A DNA stretch of 64,000 nt from Hyposmocoma kahamanoa. Its lineage: Eukaryota > Arthropoda > Insecta > Lepidoptera > Cosmopterigidae. A model generated the notes under the pieces. The model saw only the letters and a program-made list of their open reading frames with translations, was not told the DNA's origin and made no database searches. This document shows, in pieces, positions 31,396 through 42,324 of the stretch. Location: assembly GCF_003589595.1 (NCBI RefSeq), contig NW_020653856.1, positions 1,580,096 to 1,644,095 on the forward strand, written 5' to 3'. The position numbers were made by a program, and so were the translations under genes. Position 1 is the stretch's first letter. Each line of letters starts with the position of its first letter.

Positions 31396-33106
31396 GGGGA
31401 AACCAGGGCAGAACGGGCCCCCGGGGTAGAACAGGAAAAGGGCACGCGGTGCGGGGGGAGGGCGTATTTATCGCCCGATGTTTCTAAACGCAGTCAGTCA
31501 CTCACAGTGAACTAATGTAACCGCACGTCGCTTTTGTTTATCCTCGCCATAAAAATATATCGCCGGTATATTAATAATTCAAGGACTGTTACAATTTTGA
31601 CTGATTTTTGATTGAAGGTAAGTTTTCTTGTGTTCATAGATTTTTACAGCTTGTAATACTAATCGCTAGATGGACTATTTATATTCATGTTATTAGCACA
31701 TGTTTACTATTTCTATTAAAAATCAATAAGTTATCTCTATTTGTGTGAAACATTAATCCTGGGGCACAATGGGCGGGGCAGAATCGGCCCCTAGCCCATT
31801 CTGCCCCATTCTGTGTTCCTAATTATTTTATAAAAGCTGACCTTATGCATCTTATTCCTTACTCTTATTATTAATATCTGCCGAAACTGTGTCATCACAA
31901 AAACAACCACCTGATCATGTCCCAGAGAGTGGTGATGGGATCCTCCAAGATATAACGAATTTGCGCTCTCAAAATGAATCTGAAAATGAACCAAGAGCAG
32001 GTTGTTCATGGATGCCTGATAGTCCAGTAAGAAAAAGCGTTTCTAGTTCGTTTATTCATGCTTCTCCGAAAGATATCATGCCATGCCCCAAAGTGCCAGC
32101 AGGAAAAAAAAGAGTCACTAGAAAGAGAGGCAAGACTTCAATTCTGACAGCATCTCCGTATAAATTAGAGTTGGAAGAAGCACTTAGGAAGGCTGAAAAT
32201 GTAAAAAAAGCGAAAGTGGATAGAATAACTAAGAAAGTGTTAAGCGATAGAAGTAAAGATACGAAAAAGAAAGCTGCTAAAAGTGCTAAGGGTAAAAGCA
32301 GTAAAAAGAAAGAATTATCCTTAGAAAGCTCCGATGACGGAAAAGAAGATGAAGACACCAAATGCCTTTACTGTAATGAAAGATATTCAAAGTCTATAGA
32401 AGGATGGTGCTCTTGTCAAAGTTGCAAGAAATGGGCCCATATGTCTTGTGCTGGCTTAGACAGTGATGACGATGATTCAGTGCTTATCTGCGAATTTTGT
32501 GACCAGTAAAACCCTATCTATCTAGTGAATCACTCGATTTTGGTGGGCCCCAGACGTATGGGGCAGGATGGGAATTATCCACTTTTTTAAGCCAAATTTT
32601 TTTAAGTGATTGTTATTATTATTTTTATTACATTGTGATATGGTTATGTTCTTGAAAAACCAAAATTAAGATTTTTATCTTCATACCTGTTATAAAATAA
32701 GAGACTTAGAAACCAAATATCTATATAGAAAGGCCTGTAATATGATTTTTATAAAAGGATGGTCCAGTTAAAAAAAATGCTTCATGTAATATCATTATCA
32801 GCTTAGAAGGTGATAATGGTAACTTTAAATTAATCTACGAAGTTTATCTCGAGTAGAACTCATTTTATCTTTCGTTATTTGGTGGCTCATTCTCCCCCGT
32901 GGTATGGGGTAGAACGGGAAATTTCCACTTTTTTTTATAACATTTTTTTTTAAGTGATATTACTATTTGTTCCTAATGATTGTGCAATTATTATGTTCCT
33001 AAAACAATTAATATATGATTCCATGACTTGATTTCTGTTGTTTTCCTTCATAGAGATCTTAATTGTATGTTAAACATTAGGGGGCTCATTCTGCCCTGGT
33101 TTCCCC
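31396..33106 (+). mobile_element. 1.7-kb DNA transposon with 27-bp inverted ends and PHD-finger ORF
   Basis: Terminal repeats 31396-31422 and 33080-33106 match at 25 of 27 positions (outer 18 bases GGGGAAACCAGGGCAGAA identical). TA lies just outside each end (31394-31395, 33107-33108). A longer direct repeat, ACTTGGT, also lies on both sides (see findings). The interior holds one reading frame (31841-32509) and repeated GGGGCAGAATGGG-like words near 31757-31812, 32560-32575 and 32890-32920. No DDE transposase core is present, so this is a deletion derivative, or the ORF is the last exon of a larger gene. Confidence 0.85.
31841..32509 (+). pseudogene. Transposon-encoded protein, C-terminal part with PHD-type zinc finger
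   Basis: Open from a stop at 31838-31840 to TAA at 32507-32509, with the first in-frame ATG only at about 32011, so the true N-terminus is missing. The middle is basic and low complexity (RKRGKTSILTASPYKLELEE, then lysine-rich KKAAKSAKGKSSKKKE), then an acidic stretch, then a finger: CLYC, GWCSCQSCKKWAHMSCAG, LICEFC. The spacing C-x2-C...C-x2-C-x4-H-x2-C...C-x2-C fits a C4HC3 PHD finger. This order (SxxDIMPCPKV, TSILTASPYK, then a C-terminal PHD-like finger) is what I know from the C-termini of insect pogo/Jerky-type DDE transposases. That link is from memory, unverified, and the DDE core is absent. Confidence 0.65.
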
Positions 33107-33251
33107 TACTTGGTGCAACGGGTTGGTGTAAGCAACTCGACGTCAAGGGCCTATTTTGCGTGTGGCCGTAATAATAATAACAATTATATCCAAATACATC
33201 CTAATAGAGTCAATAGAAACAGACAAATGAGGTTGCAGCGTACTCGCCATC

Positions 33252-33690
33252 AAATATTACACACACCGCCATGACAATGTTGCCAAATACATTCACCAAC
33301 AACTTGCACTCAAACATAGTCTGACAGAAATACATACACCCTACTCCAAATATAAACCGAAAAATATGCTGGCAAATAATAAAGTAAAACTCTATTGACA
33401 TCGAGATATCATCAACGACCGCACTATCTTCAGCAACAGACCTGACATAACACTAACTGTCAAATCTACAAACACCATCTACCTCATAGATATTGCCGTT
33501 CCCAATACAAGCAATCTAAAACAGAAACACAGTTAAAAAATACAAAAATACATACCTTCAGCAGACGAAATCAAACAAATGTGGCACCAAGAAACTATTA
33601 AGATAGTCTCCATTATAATTTAGTCAACTGGTATCATACCGAAAAGCCTTAAAAATGATAGATCTGCGCCCTAAAACCTACATATTTCTG
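33252..33690 (+). pseudogene. Non-LTR retrotransposon C-terminal domain (family 3)
   Basis: In one frame: KYYTHRHDNVAKYIHQQLAL, a decayed stretch with a stop, then HRDIINDRTIFSNRPDITL, TVKSTNTIYLIDIAVPNTSN, DEIKQMWHQETIKIVSIII, stop, STGIIPKSLKN. 'WDR.IITD.TI..NRPDI.L.D......LIDIAVPN..NL' followed by 'GI.PKSL...L..L.L....Y..LQK' is a well-known C-terminal block of insect LINE proteins. Three stops. The clade is left open. Confidence 0.75.
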
Positions 33691-33704
33691 CAAAAGTCAA
33701 TTGA

Positions 33705-33860
33705 AGAAAGAAAGAAAGAAAGGAAAATAAATTATTTGGCAACATTTTACAATAAATAATACAAAACAAATACATTATATGTTACCAAAACGGTCACCAC
33801 TCAGCTTTTTGTAATGAGACGTTGAAGAACGCCTCATTACGCTGGTTTTCAGTGGCGCCA
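33705..33860 (-). mobile_element. LINE-C 3' tail, second copy
   Basis: (GAAA)n at 33707-33722, then on the minus strand the same blocks as 29203-29361. It continues further 5' to CACTGAAAACCAGCGTAATG. Confidence 0.65.
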
Positions 33861-34035
33861 TATATGGACAAAAAAGTAAGATAAAAATAAAACAAAAAGA
33901 AATATAAAGATTAGCTGGTATAAAACTTAATTACAAATATAATCAAAACTTAAAATATTAAACAAAACCATAAACTAATCCTAACATAGATACATAATAA
34001 TAAAAATGAAATAAATACCAAAAATGTGATTATAA

Positions 34036-34109
34036 TGTAGTGTAAGTGAGGTGAGTATACGTAGTGTAAGTGAGGTGAGTATATGTAGTGTAAGTGAGGT
34101 GAATAGTGT
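34036..34109. repeat. Minisatellite, 24-bp unit, three copies
   Basis: GTAGTGTAAGTGAGGTGAGT plus four bases, repeated three times with one or two substitutions. Confidence 0.9.
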
Positions 34110-34496
34110 TAACACATTGTACAAATTGGCTCTGATCACTTTTTAAGAACTTTGCAAGCAATGCACGACTACCTTATGTAATGAGATTATAATTGAGTTG
34201 ATAATAAAAACTTCTTATAGGCTAATTTAAAAGAGGCAACAGATTTTTTTTTTGAATTGTATTATTTATTATTATTATAGAGACTTGCTCGATAGTCCGA
34301 CGCTTCTTTAACATGAGGTCACTCCAAAATACACCTGATACAACTAATTCTACACGAAATCACCACTCACTCTCATCCCATTAGAATAACACAACCGAAC
34401 CCAGAATACTTGACTTAGGCCCGGACATGGTTCCGATATCCGATCTTGAGTCGAGTTCAAGAAAAATCTTTGTCATAATAATAATAAAAGCATTAT
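34110..34496. other. No gene recognised
   Basis: Unassigned A+T-rich DNA with ATTATTATTATT runs. Confidence 0.45.
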
Positions 34497-34504
34497 TTAT
34501 CTAC

Positions 34505-34790
34505 CATTGACTTACAATTATATGGACGTCGGGTCCGCGCTAAAAAGTGTCCGAACTTATAGGGTGTTAAAATCGTATACAGAGCGTCATTCACGCTTTA
34601 GTCTTCGTTTGTTCGACTGACAGCGAAGCAAGCAAAATTAGACAGTACTGCGATGACATTACAATTTAAATTCAACGTTTTAGCTTTTTCATATTCCTTT
34701 ACATGTCACTACGTTTAAATAGGTTGACTTGGGACATTTTTTTCGTGGTTTTTGTATTAGATCCGTCGTCCATTTATTTGTAAGTCAATG
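34505..34790 (+). mobile_element. hAT-type MITE 'M286', copy 4
   Basis: 286 bp, same orientation as copy 2; perfect 8-bp duplication TTATCTAC at 34497-34504 and 34791-34798. Confidence 0.93.
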
Positions 34791-34804
34791 TTATCTACCT
34801 AAAA

Positions 34805-34870
34805 AGTAGTAGTACTGCCACCATAATTATTTCTGCCGCCACGCAGTAATGTGAACATCATTGCGTCATT
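34805..34870 (+). mobile_element. LINE-A tail fragment
   Basis: GTAGTACTGCCACC, TTTCTGCCGCCACGCAGTAA and GTGAACATCATTGCGTCA of the LINE-A UTR; cut off at 34870. Confidence 0.6.
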
Positions 34871-34873
34871 ATT

Positions 34874-34962
34874 TTTTATGTGAAATTACTACACTAGTTT
34901 GTTATTTTATCTTTGCATTAATAATCATAACAAACAAGTGTAGTAATTTCACATAAAAATAA
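34874..34962. mobile_element. Short fold-back MITE
   Basis: Arms TGTGAAATTACTACACTAGT... and ...AAGTGTAGTAATTTCACA are near-perfect inverted repeats of about 27 bp around a 14-bp centre. The same GTGAAATTACT.CACTAGTTTGTTAT end occurs at one edge of the 19548-19836 element. Confidence 0.65.
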
Positions 34963-35039
34963 TTGAATATCAATTCAATAAAAATTTAAATACAATGAAT
35001 AGCGACATCTCTAGCCGGGGCTGGTAGCTGTAAAGGTAT

Positions 35040-35195
35040 CTAACTGGGTGACGAAATACTTTCATAGATTTCTTTAGTTACGGCTAAAAAGCCGTTGAAA
35101 AATCCAAATGCAAAGATACGACAACAAGCACATTCGTGAGATCCGCTGGTTCGTTCCGTGGCTTAGTTGGTATAGCGTCTGGCACGGGAGTGTTC
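35040..35195 (+). mobile_element. Truncated tRNA-like repeat (SINE-2 related)
   Basis: GGTTCGTTCCGTGGCTTAGT and TGGTATAGCGTCTGGCACGG are the 5' half of the tRNA-like part of 19548-19836; the B-box half is missing. Upstream AAAAAGCCGTTGAAAAATCC and GCACATTCGTGAGATCCG also match. Confidence 0.6.
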
Positions 35196-35264
35196 GATTT
35201 TTTAAAAATAAATAATTAGAGTTGATTTGTCAACTTCGTGTCTCAGGGTGATGGGTGCAGTAAT

Positions 35265-35485
35265 GAAAAATGAAAATGAAAATAGTTTATTAGTACCATC
35301 ACAAACTACAAAATTCTTGTTACATATATTAATAAGTACTAGTTGTATAGTTAATTATAGTTTGTGAGGAAGCTGGAATCTAAACTAGGTCGAAACCTGT
35401 GCTATAGCTTCCAGGCCCCCCCACCACGGAAATAATTGTGACTTGAAACGTAAGCACTTAACAATTAACAAAATGCATGTCTGGG
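35265..35485 (-). repeat. Unassigned, possible retroelement tail
   Basis: Starts with (TGAAAA)n and GTTTATTAGTACCATCAC, which on the minus strand would be the 3' end of a LINE with a microsatellite tail. No coding can be read. Confidence 0.35.
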
Positions 35486-35505
35486 GTGTGTGTGTGTGTG
35501 TGTGT

Positions 35506-35539
<34 letters not shown>

Positions 35540-35540
35540 T
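35486..35540. repeat. Microsatellite (GT)n
   Basis: About 55 bp, GT with two GC interruptions. Confidence 0.95.
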
Positions 35541-36012
35541 TGCTTGCCCGGGCGCGAGACAAGTTATTAGGTAGTACATATTTTATAACTATGTTAATAT
35601 TTCAAGTACTCTTTCGGTTTCGTCGTAATTCTGTACCTTAAGCTATTTAGCTATTTTATTTTTGTTTGCGATTTTACATGCATTTACTATATTAAATTTT
35701 TTATTTATATTGATGATAATGATAAAACCTCGAAGCAAAGGAAGTACAAACCTTATTTGTCTTACATACTGCATAGGATCTTCTAGCCGTGGATACTCTA
35801 ATCTAATTATCAATACGTATATTAGAGTGTTGTCGAAGTACCGTGTGCAGAATATAGATTTGACGAACAGAGAGAACATCTGCATCGTGATAAAGTTGCG
35901 TCGTTGGAAATCTTCGCGGCTTAAACAAGCACACTTTCAGCAACACTCTCTGTGCTCTTTCCAATTCCATCATCGCAGACTTAGTGGCTCCACCCCAGGA
36001 TGTAATGTTCAG
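35541..36012. other. No gene recognised
   Basis: The 117-codon open frame at 35662-36015 matches nothing I recognise and runs into the LINE-A fragment that follows, so it is probably not a gene. Confidence 0.45.
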
Positions 36013-36130
36013 TAGCAGTGTTCCTCAGGTTTTTGCGATTAAAAGCTCTGAATGGCACTGCAACTGCTAAAGACAAGCCTTGCTTACCACCAGGTGCAGA
36101 AATTGCTATTCCCGTCACTTGGTATAGTAA
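36013..36130 (+). mobile_element. LINE-A tail fragment
   Basis: TTTTTGCGATTAAAAGCTCT, GAATGGCACTGCAACTGC and CACCAGGTGC...CCGTCACTTGGTATAGTAAA: the last third of the UTR. Confidence 0.65.
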
Positions 36131-37330
36131 AAACCATATTGCACTGTACATTTTGCCAACAGCGAATAGGCTGTACAAAACTGCCAAAATTGTTCTTAGT
36201 CTACTATGGTATGTTTGTCCGAATGCCTGATATATTATACATTGTACATACATGTTTTAAAGCCAAGACGATAACGACCAACTTGTTTTAAATCCTGTAA
36301 AACCACTTTCATGCATAACAAGTATTTTTGTAATGGTGCCAAAAACTCGGAACACGTTACCGAAAGTACTAAGGTTTGAGGAAAAGTTTTATAAAATTTA
36401 ACATTTGAACAAATTTATTGGTAAATGAAATGTGTGGCGCAGTTTTCGAATTTTAAATAACAAATCCCTATTTGAACATATATATTTTTTAATGTATTTC
36501 CTGAACAATGAAAAAAAATGGCGGGTATTTGAAGACACAGTGTTTGTAGTTTTATTGTTTCATTATTATTATAAGTATATTCTTTTGAATTTTTTTAATT
36601 ACTTGTTACCATTTTAAACCGATGGCTTTATAGCCAATGCTAAAAAAAAATATTGAGCATTTGCTACAGCCATCAGCTTAAAATTATAACATATATATAA
36701 TAATTAACAAAATTCAAATTGCTTTAAACTTAAACTATAAATTAGTTCATGTAAAAACTGTAACCCACCATTCACCATTTTGTTTTTTTTTCCGATTTTT
36801 TTACATAAAATCTTTGTCATAAGTATTTTTTCTTGGTATATGGGCAACGGTATTAAGATCGTACAGCACAGTTCGATGTTTTTCAAATGTTATTATTTCA
36901 TACTATCTTTTTCCATACATCTAGGTACAGAAGCAAGATAATTTCAAGCAGCGTGCAGCGCCTTAATCGTTAAAGAATTGAATATAGTAGAACGTTAATC
37001 AAATTCACACAAAGGCAACAGAAACGTGTACATAGATCTTAATCTTGCATTAATTTAATAGAGACGATATTAGCGTCCTGTCTTTTTATACCAGGGCCCC
37101 TTCTTACGTCCGTATCTGTTAAGACAGGAGCTCATTATGGCAAGCGACATTCCTGGCGAGTGATTATGCGGACAGGTTCCAACGCCCTTGTTCTCCTGGT
37201 ACACTTACTGCTTTATTAACTGCTGATGGTTCCGTTTACAATTATTATGCCTACATATACTACTAAGTTAAAAAAACTAATGCTTTTTGTGTATTGCAAA
37301 CAAAAATTGTTCTTTGTCATACCGCCCTAC
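36131..37330. other. No gene recognised
   Basis: A+T-rich unassigned DNA. Short open frames only; no family resemblance. Confidence 0.45.
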
Positions 37331-37334
37331 CGAC

Positions 37335-37508
37335 TATATTAAGACTAGAGTTGACGCACTAGGGAAATTTTGTGTTGGGTGCCATGGACATACACATAGA
37401 CAACCACAAATTACACCCAACATCATGAAAGAGATAAATATTTCTCCCGGCCCGGGGATCGAACCTGGGACCTCTGCATGGCATGGTAACCGTTCGGCCA
37501 AGTAGGCA
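37335..37508 (-). mobile_element. SINE-1 copy
   Basis: Full head and most of the body on the minus strand; a few bases are missing in the head and the (TTA)n tail is absent. Confidence 0.75.
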
Positions 37509-37564
37509 CTTAAAAAAACGCTTTACACTAGTTTAAAGCTGTTGTTGTTGATTGTTTAGAAGAA

Positions 37565-37800
37565 CTTTTTTATAAAAAAAAACCGACTTCAAAAGTACCT
37601 GGAATTACATCTATTTGCCAAGTCTTGTTGAAATCGGTTACCGGAAAGTACGCGACCGATTTCATCTCCCAGTTTGACATTCTTACAGGTGGAATATTTT
37701 CATCAAATTTAAGTGGGACCAATACTGGTGTATCATCTTTCCAACAAAAAAGAATCATCAAAATCGGTTTACAAATACCAGAATAATCGCGTAACAAACG
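37565..37800 (-). repeat. Dispersed repeat E, inverse copy
   Basis: AAAAACCGACTTCAAAAGTA at 37577, then TTGCCAAGTCTTGTTGAAATC, which is the complement of the 43630-43670 block, and AAGAATCATCAAAATCGGTT. Confidence 0.65.
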
Positions 37801-37958
37801 TACAAAACTATTGCAGCAGTAGAGCTCCTTGTGAAAGAGTTCTTTGCGATTTAAAGCTCTGTTGAGTGGCACTACAACTGTTATGGACAGGTGTGTAGCT
37901 CACCACCAGGCGCACAACTCGTACGTCCCGTCACTTGATATTATAAAAAAAAAACAAT
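37800..37958 (+). mobile_element. LINE-A tail copy with A-run end
   Basis: TATTGCAGCAGTAGAGCTCC, then an internal deletion to CTTTGCGATTTAAAGCTCTG, ending CCGTCACTTGATATTATAAA and poly-A. Confidence 0.75.
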
Positions 37959-39870
37959 CCTACTTCTACTGAAGTCACAAAATGTTACAAGATAAGTAAG
38001 TTTTTTCCAAAACACGAGTTTTAGTTTTTTTTATAACATTATTTTTCACATTGACGAATTAATTTATTTAGGAAACATAGATGGCAGGACTTGAAACTTA
38101 GACACGTAAAAAATTAAATCAGTTACGCTTAAGCTAACTTTTTAAAGTGCATTACCTTTAAACGCGCACCTTTAATTCATTGTATTCAATTCACACGAGG
38201 ATATCACCGTCACCGGACTGTTTATTATTACGGGCTTTTATAGTGGCACTCCTTTGTTGAGGTAAGGGTTCTATGACTTTGCATCCCCTTCAGAAAACTG
38301 TCGATTCATGGAAAATAAGTGGCAAGAAAATTTAAAGACGTTTCTAGACAATGTATTGTTCTATTTGAACAACTTTTGTTTAAGTCTTTAAAAGAAATTG
38401 AAACAAGTAATTTTGATTTTTTGTTTAAATGGAATATTAAGTATATAAGTGTTCATTTTGCTAGGGTTAAGCTGCAGGGACACTGGCTTTATTTTAGAAT
38501 TAATTTTTTACAAACGAAATGTAATGTATATAGCATAGTATTCGTCTTCTATTTAGTTCACTTGATATAAAAAAAAATATTGAATACAGCGGTTATCTTA
38601 TAAAATTTCGAGGTAGTAAAGTTTATCTTTTTTTTCTATCGTGAAGATTTTTAGGAACCGTATTTTCACACCGTATAGTAATCAGTGTAAATCCTTAATT
38701 TAACTGTATATTTTTTCTAAAGTGATTATTGATTCAAAACTCACTGTTATTCTGAATCAACCAAAGCCATTTGAGGTTGTACAGACTCTTAAGTAATGAA
38801 CATAACTAAGTTGAAGGCTTCTTTATATCATATCTATGGTATACAAAGTAATGCTTGCCGTTATTGTGAAAGAATTCGCCAATAGGCGTATGGTACTCGT
38901 CGATTGTTGCCCAGGGTGTACCAGGCGTACAGAAAAGGTATGGTGCGTCCCAGCTCCTTTCGTGCAGTTTTTTTGTACCAGTAGAGCTCCTTATAAAATA
39001 ATTTAATAATAATAATAATTCGTTTATTTGCTTAAAGCATGGTATAACAGAAGATGTTACAAGAGACAGTGCCCGTACAAACATGTTTCGTGTATAATAT
39101 GAAAAAGCACGCAACCGTCTAGTTACATAATGTGAATTAGACTACCACAACACAATAATAAAAACAATGTCATTTAAAAAATTATTCTGTTCAATATTCT
39201 GGCTAATTGCATTTAGACAAGTTTTGCAAAATTGTCCCAACTCATATGCACCACGCAAGTGACCCCGCCACCCGCTTCACCGAGCGATACGTAATCTTTC
39301 TCGATCGCTTATTTACTTATTTTTTAAATTAAGATTATGTACTAGTATTGTTATAATTTACTATTTATTTACATTAATTAGAAAAGTTGACTGAAAGAAG
39401 TTCTTTTGTAACTTAGATTTGGTATTTACCAACTTTAGGTTACATGAAAGTATTGCTAGAAGTACCTAGCTCCACAGCTACGAGTATGCAGAGATTCGCA
39501 CGTGAGTTTTGTTTCAACATTAGACTCCACAACTTTGAAAGCTGAAACTTCGTATCCTCCGCGTAAACTAAACGTTTCACATCATGCCATAAGAATAGAC
39601 ACGCACTTGTACTTGCACTTGGATTATCATGCAGGTTCTGGTGAACCTGGTAGCGGTTTTTTTTTACACTACTAACTCTTGTTTACAAACCAAACCAAAA
39701 ACCAAAAAAAAGTAGACGCAGTACAGGAAGCAAGGTCGACTGATCTACCTCTGTCGGTCTGCGCATTTAAAGTTTGCAAGTCCCGTGCAAGTCAATGACC
39801 TTTGAATCAAATTTGTTTACCGCAATTAATTAAAAAATAGGAATTTACGAATTCTTTTTTTCGATTTAGG
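37959..39870. other. Mostly unassigned DNA
   Basis: No gene recognised. Contains repeat G (38640-38770, inverse) and a GTAGAGCTCCTTA scrap of LINE-A at 38979-38993, followed by a stretch starting AATAATAATAATTCGTTTAT that may be another retroelement tail on the minus strand. Confidence 0.45.
38640..38770 (-). repeat. Dispersed repeat G, copy 3
   Basis: Inverse of 18735-18860 (TTTTCACACCGTATAGTAAT, TCTGAATCAACCAAAGCCAT). Confidence 0.55.
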
Positions 39871-40085
39871 TTAGGTTGCGTTCCCATTATGTCTTGGCGA
39901 CAGACAGTCACCAGTTTTAAGTGTCGTGGGTTGTATTATTATATTTAAATAAAGTTGTTACCACATAGAACTACACGATTATCTGTCGTTCACGACTTTT
40001 TTGACGTTACGACGACAGACTGCCGTAAAAGTGGGAAAAGCTAGAACGACAGTCGTCTGACGATAAATAAAAATGAGACGACAGT
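39871..40085. mobile_element. Harbinger-like element fragment
   Basis: TTAGGTTGCGTTCCCATTATGTC matches the terminus of 44693-45123. 40000-40080 is the inverse of its interior at 44930-45010. The element ends by running into repeat D. Confidence 0.55.
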
Positions 40086-40400
40086 TCAAAATACATTTTA
40101 AGTGCTTTTTATATATTTTGAAATAAATCTTCAATATTATTCTAGTTAGTGCATTAATGAAAAACATAATATTATATCGATATAAGTACCTAATGAACAT
40201 GTGTAATTAATAGGATTCTATTAATAGAATTGAAGATAACAGATTGACTTAAGAATTTTCGCTATGTTGCCGCTCTGACCACGTAAGTGATGGTTAACTC
40301 TACCATTTCACGCACACATTTGCAGTGTGCAGATAGCGCCTTGCTGTATGTAGTAGTAGTAGGCAAATAACTTTCGACCGTTGTATGGAGCGTCTGGGGT
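40060..40400 (-). repeat. Dispersed repeat D, copy 2
   Basis: Inverse of 7846-8175, with matching ACTAGAATAATATTGAAG and TATTAATAGAAT words. Confidence 0.6.
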
Positions 40401-40675
40401 GTGGCCGAGCGTTTTGGGTTGCGTACCTCCTATCATGGCAAAATAAGCTCTATTCACTTAGCTTTTACTTAAATGAGCGTCCCGGGTGAGTCTGGCTTGA
40501 GTTTGGTCTATCAGCCGGGCGGTGGCCGCGCCGTTGTATTATACAGAGGAGTATAAATGTTGTTTCCTAGTAAATAGAATTCAGATTCCCCGTTAATGTA
40601 CATGAAGGCGTGGTAACTGGGTGGTCGCCGCGCGGCGGCCGCGCGAAAACTTTCTCCTCGTGTAACTGGGCCCTC
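40401..40675. other. GC-rich unassigned stretch
   Basis: Contains a dense GCCGCGCGGCGGCCGCGCG block at about 40627-40646 in A+T-rich surroundings. No coding recognised. Confidence 0.4.
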
Positions 40676-40679
40676 AGGG

Positions 40680-40860
40680 AGCTGGTGAAATTACAGGCCC
40701 ATTTGATTTACCAACTTATGTCTCAGGGTGACGGGCGTAGTGGCAGTGCCCTTCAGATCTTTGTGTTTTAAAGCTCTGAGTGGCTCTCCTACTGTTATGA
40801 ACACCATTACCAGGCGTACGGCTTGTTCGTTCCGCTACTTGATGTCATAAAAAAAAAGGT
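40680..40860 (+). mobile_element. LINE-A 3' tail copy with A-run end
   Basis: GCTGGTGAAATTACAGGCCC to TACTTGATGTCATAAAAAAA; good match to the last 180 bases of the LINE-A UTR. Confidence 0.8.
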
Positions 40861-41895
40861 AGCTGGAGTGATCTGTAACATAGTGCCATATAATATCATT
40901 GAGTGCAACTGTCAGATCTATACGGTACTTGTGTTTTCAGTTATTAACTTTCCCACCTTTAATTCTGTACAGAGACAGCTTGGAATAGCTTTCGTTTCGC
41001 AGTAAGTGGTGGAATAATCTACTACGTTTATAAAAACATTGATCCCTATTAAAAAACAATGTATTCATATTCATATTCGTATTCATATTCATTTATTCAT
41101 TGCCACCATATGTTAGAAAAGGTCTTAACTTAAATACATGTGTTCATATGGACCCCGTTAGGGCACTGCAAGATTTAACAATTTGAGAGAGGAACTTAAT
41201 ATAATATTACCTACTCACTTTCACATGTAAGTAACGGCTTCTGTACGTAACTTAGAAATGAAACCTATTAACTGTTTTCTCATTATAAAACTCATGAAAC
41301 CTCTCAAAAATCTCATTTCAATTTGTTTCATTTTGAGTATTTTTTATATCTCTTTTAAATTTATTACTTAATAACATACTTTTAAGGTACCATTAATTTT
41401 AACTTCAGTAAGATGGCAGACTTTACACGCAATTATGTAATTTTAATGTTACTATCCGAGAAACAATATTCTAGTAGCTATGAACAGGTCCTTATCTCAA
41501 CAAAGCTTACGACTAGTGTTGTATATAGTTTAAATATAGAAGCAATATCGACACTTTTCACAACATCAAAAGTATAATTTGACTAAACCAACTCGTGTTC
41601 GGTTGTCGGTAGGACAAATTTTGGAAATGAATATTTCTAAATCGGTTCTGGTAGTAAAATTTATTGCTCTGGTGTTCATAGTACAGGTAATTCCCTAGTT
41701 TATAATGAACTGTCTTTTTTAATTAATAATAAACAAGTCATTGAACCATAATAGACTATACAATTGTGCTGTTAATGCTACAAATCGATCCGTTGCACTG
41801 CAATTTACAGACAGTGCTTCTTTGTACTTGAAACATGAAGGGTTGTAGGAGTACCCATCCAGGAAAGTTTCTTAATTAAGAGTGACAATTTTGGT
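40861..41895. other. No gene recognised
   Basis: Unassigned. 41060-41165 (ATTCATATTCATATTCGTAT and GGACCCCGTTAGGGCACTG) looks like a minus-strand retroelement tail with a microsatellite end. Confidence 0.4.
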
Positions 41896-41899
41896 GAAA

Positions 41900-42090
41900 T
41901 AAAAAAATTGTGCCTGTAGGCACATGGAATTTATCAACTATGCTTCAGGGTGACGAGGGCAGTGGCAGTGCCCCTCAAATCTTTACGATTTAATGCTTTG
42001 AGTGGCACTGATACTATTATGGCCAGGCGTGTAGCTTACCATTAGGCGCACGACTTGTTCGTCCCGTCATTTGATATTATAAAAAAAAAA
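41900..42090 (+). mobile_element. LINE-A 3' tail copy with A-run end
   Basis: TGTAGGCACATGGAATTTAT to CCGTCATTTGATATTATAAA plus poly-A. Confidence 0.8.
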
Positions 42091-42324
42091 CTTCTCCAAA
42101 AAATAAGTAATTTTAGTAGCATCGATACGGCGAATAATCGATCGATCTCAATTTGTACTAATGATAAACTGTTTAACATCGATAATTTTATGCAGGTACT
42201 AAGTACTCTGCCCATCACTACTCAATAGAAGAGCTCAGACAATAGGTTGTGTTTTCTCTAAGATAATTAATTAGCAATATAGGAGCACCTGTGTGTTTAC
42301 TTGCCGTCGCATAATATGTACAAC

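Noticed and set aside
31889..32509. Host PHD-finger gene
   Set aside because: The frame lies entirely between transposon inverted ends and has no start codon or splice acceptor of its own.
35662..36015. 117-codon open frame as a host gene
   Set aside because: No recognisable family, no splice context, and it runs into a LINE-A tail.
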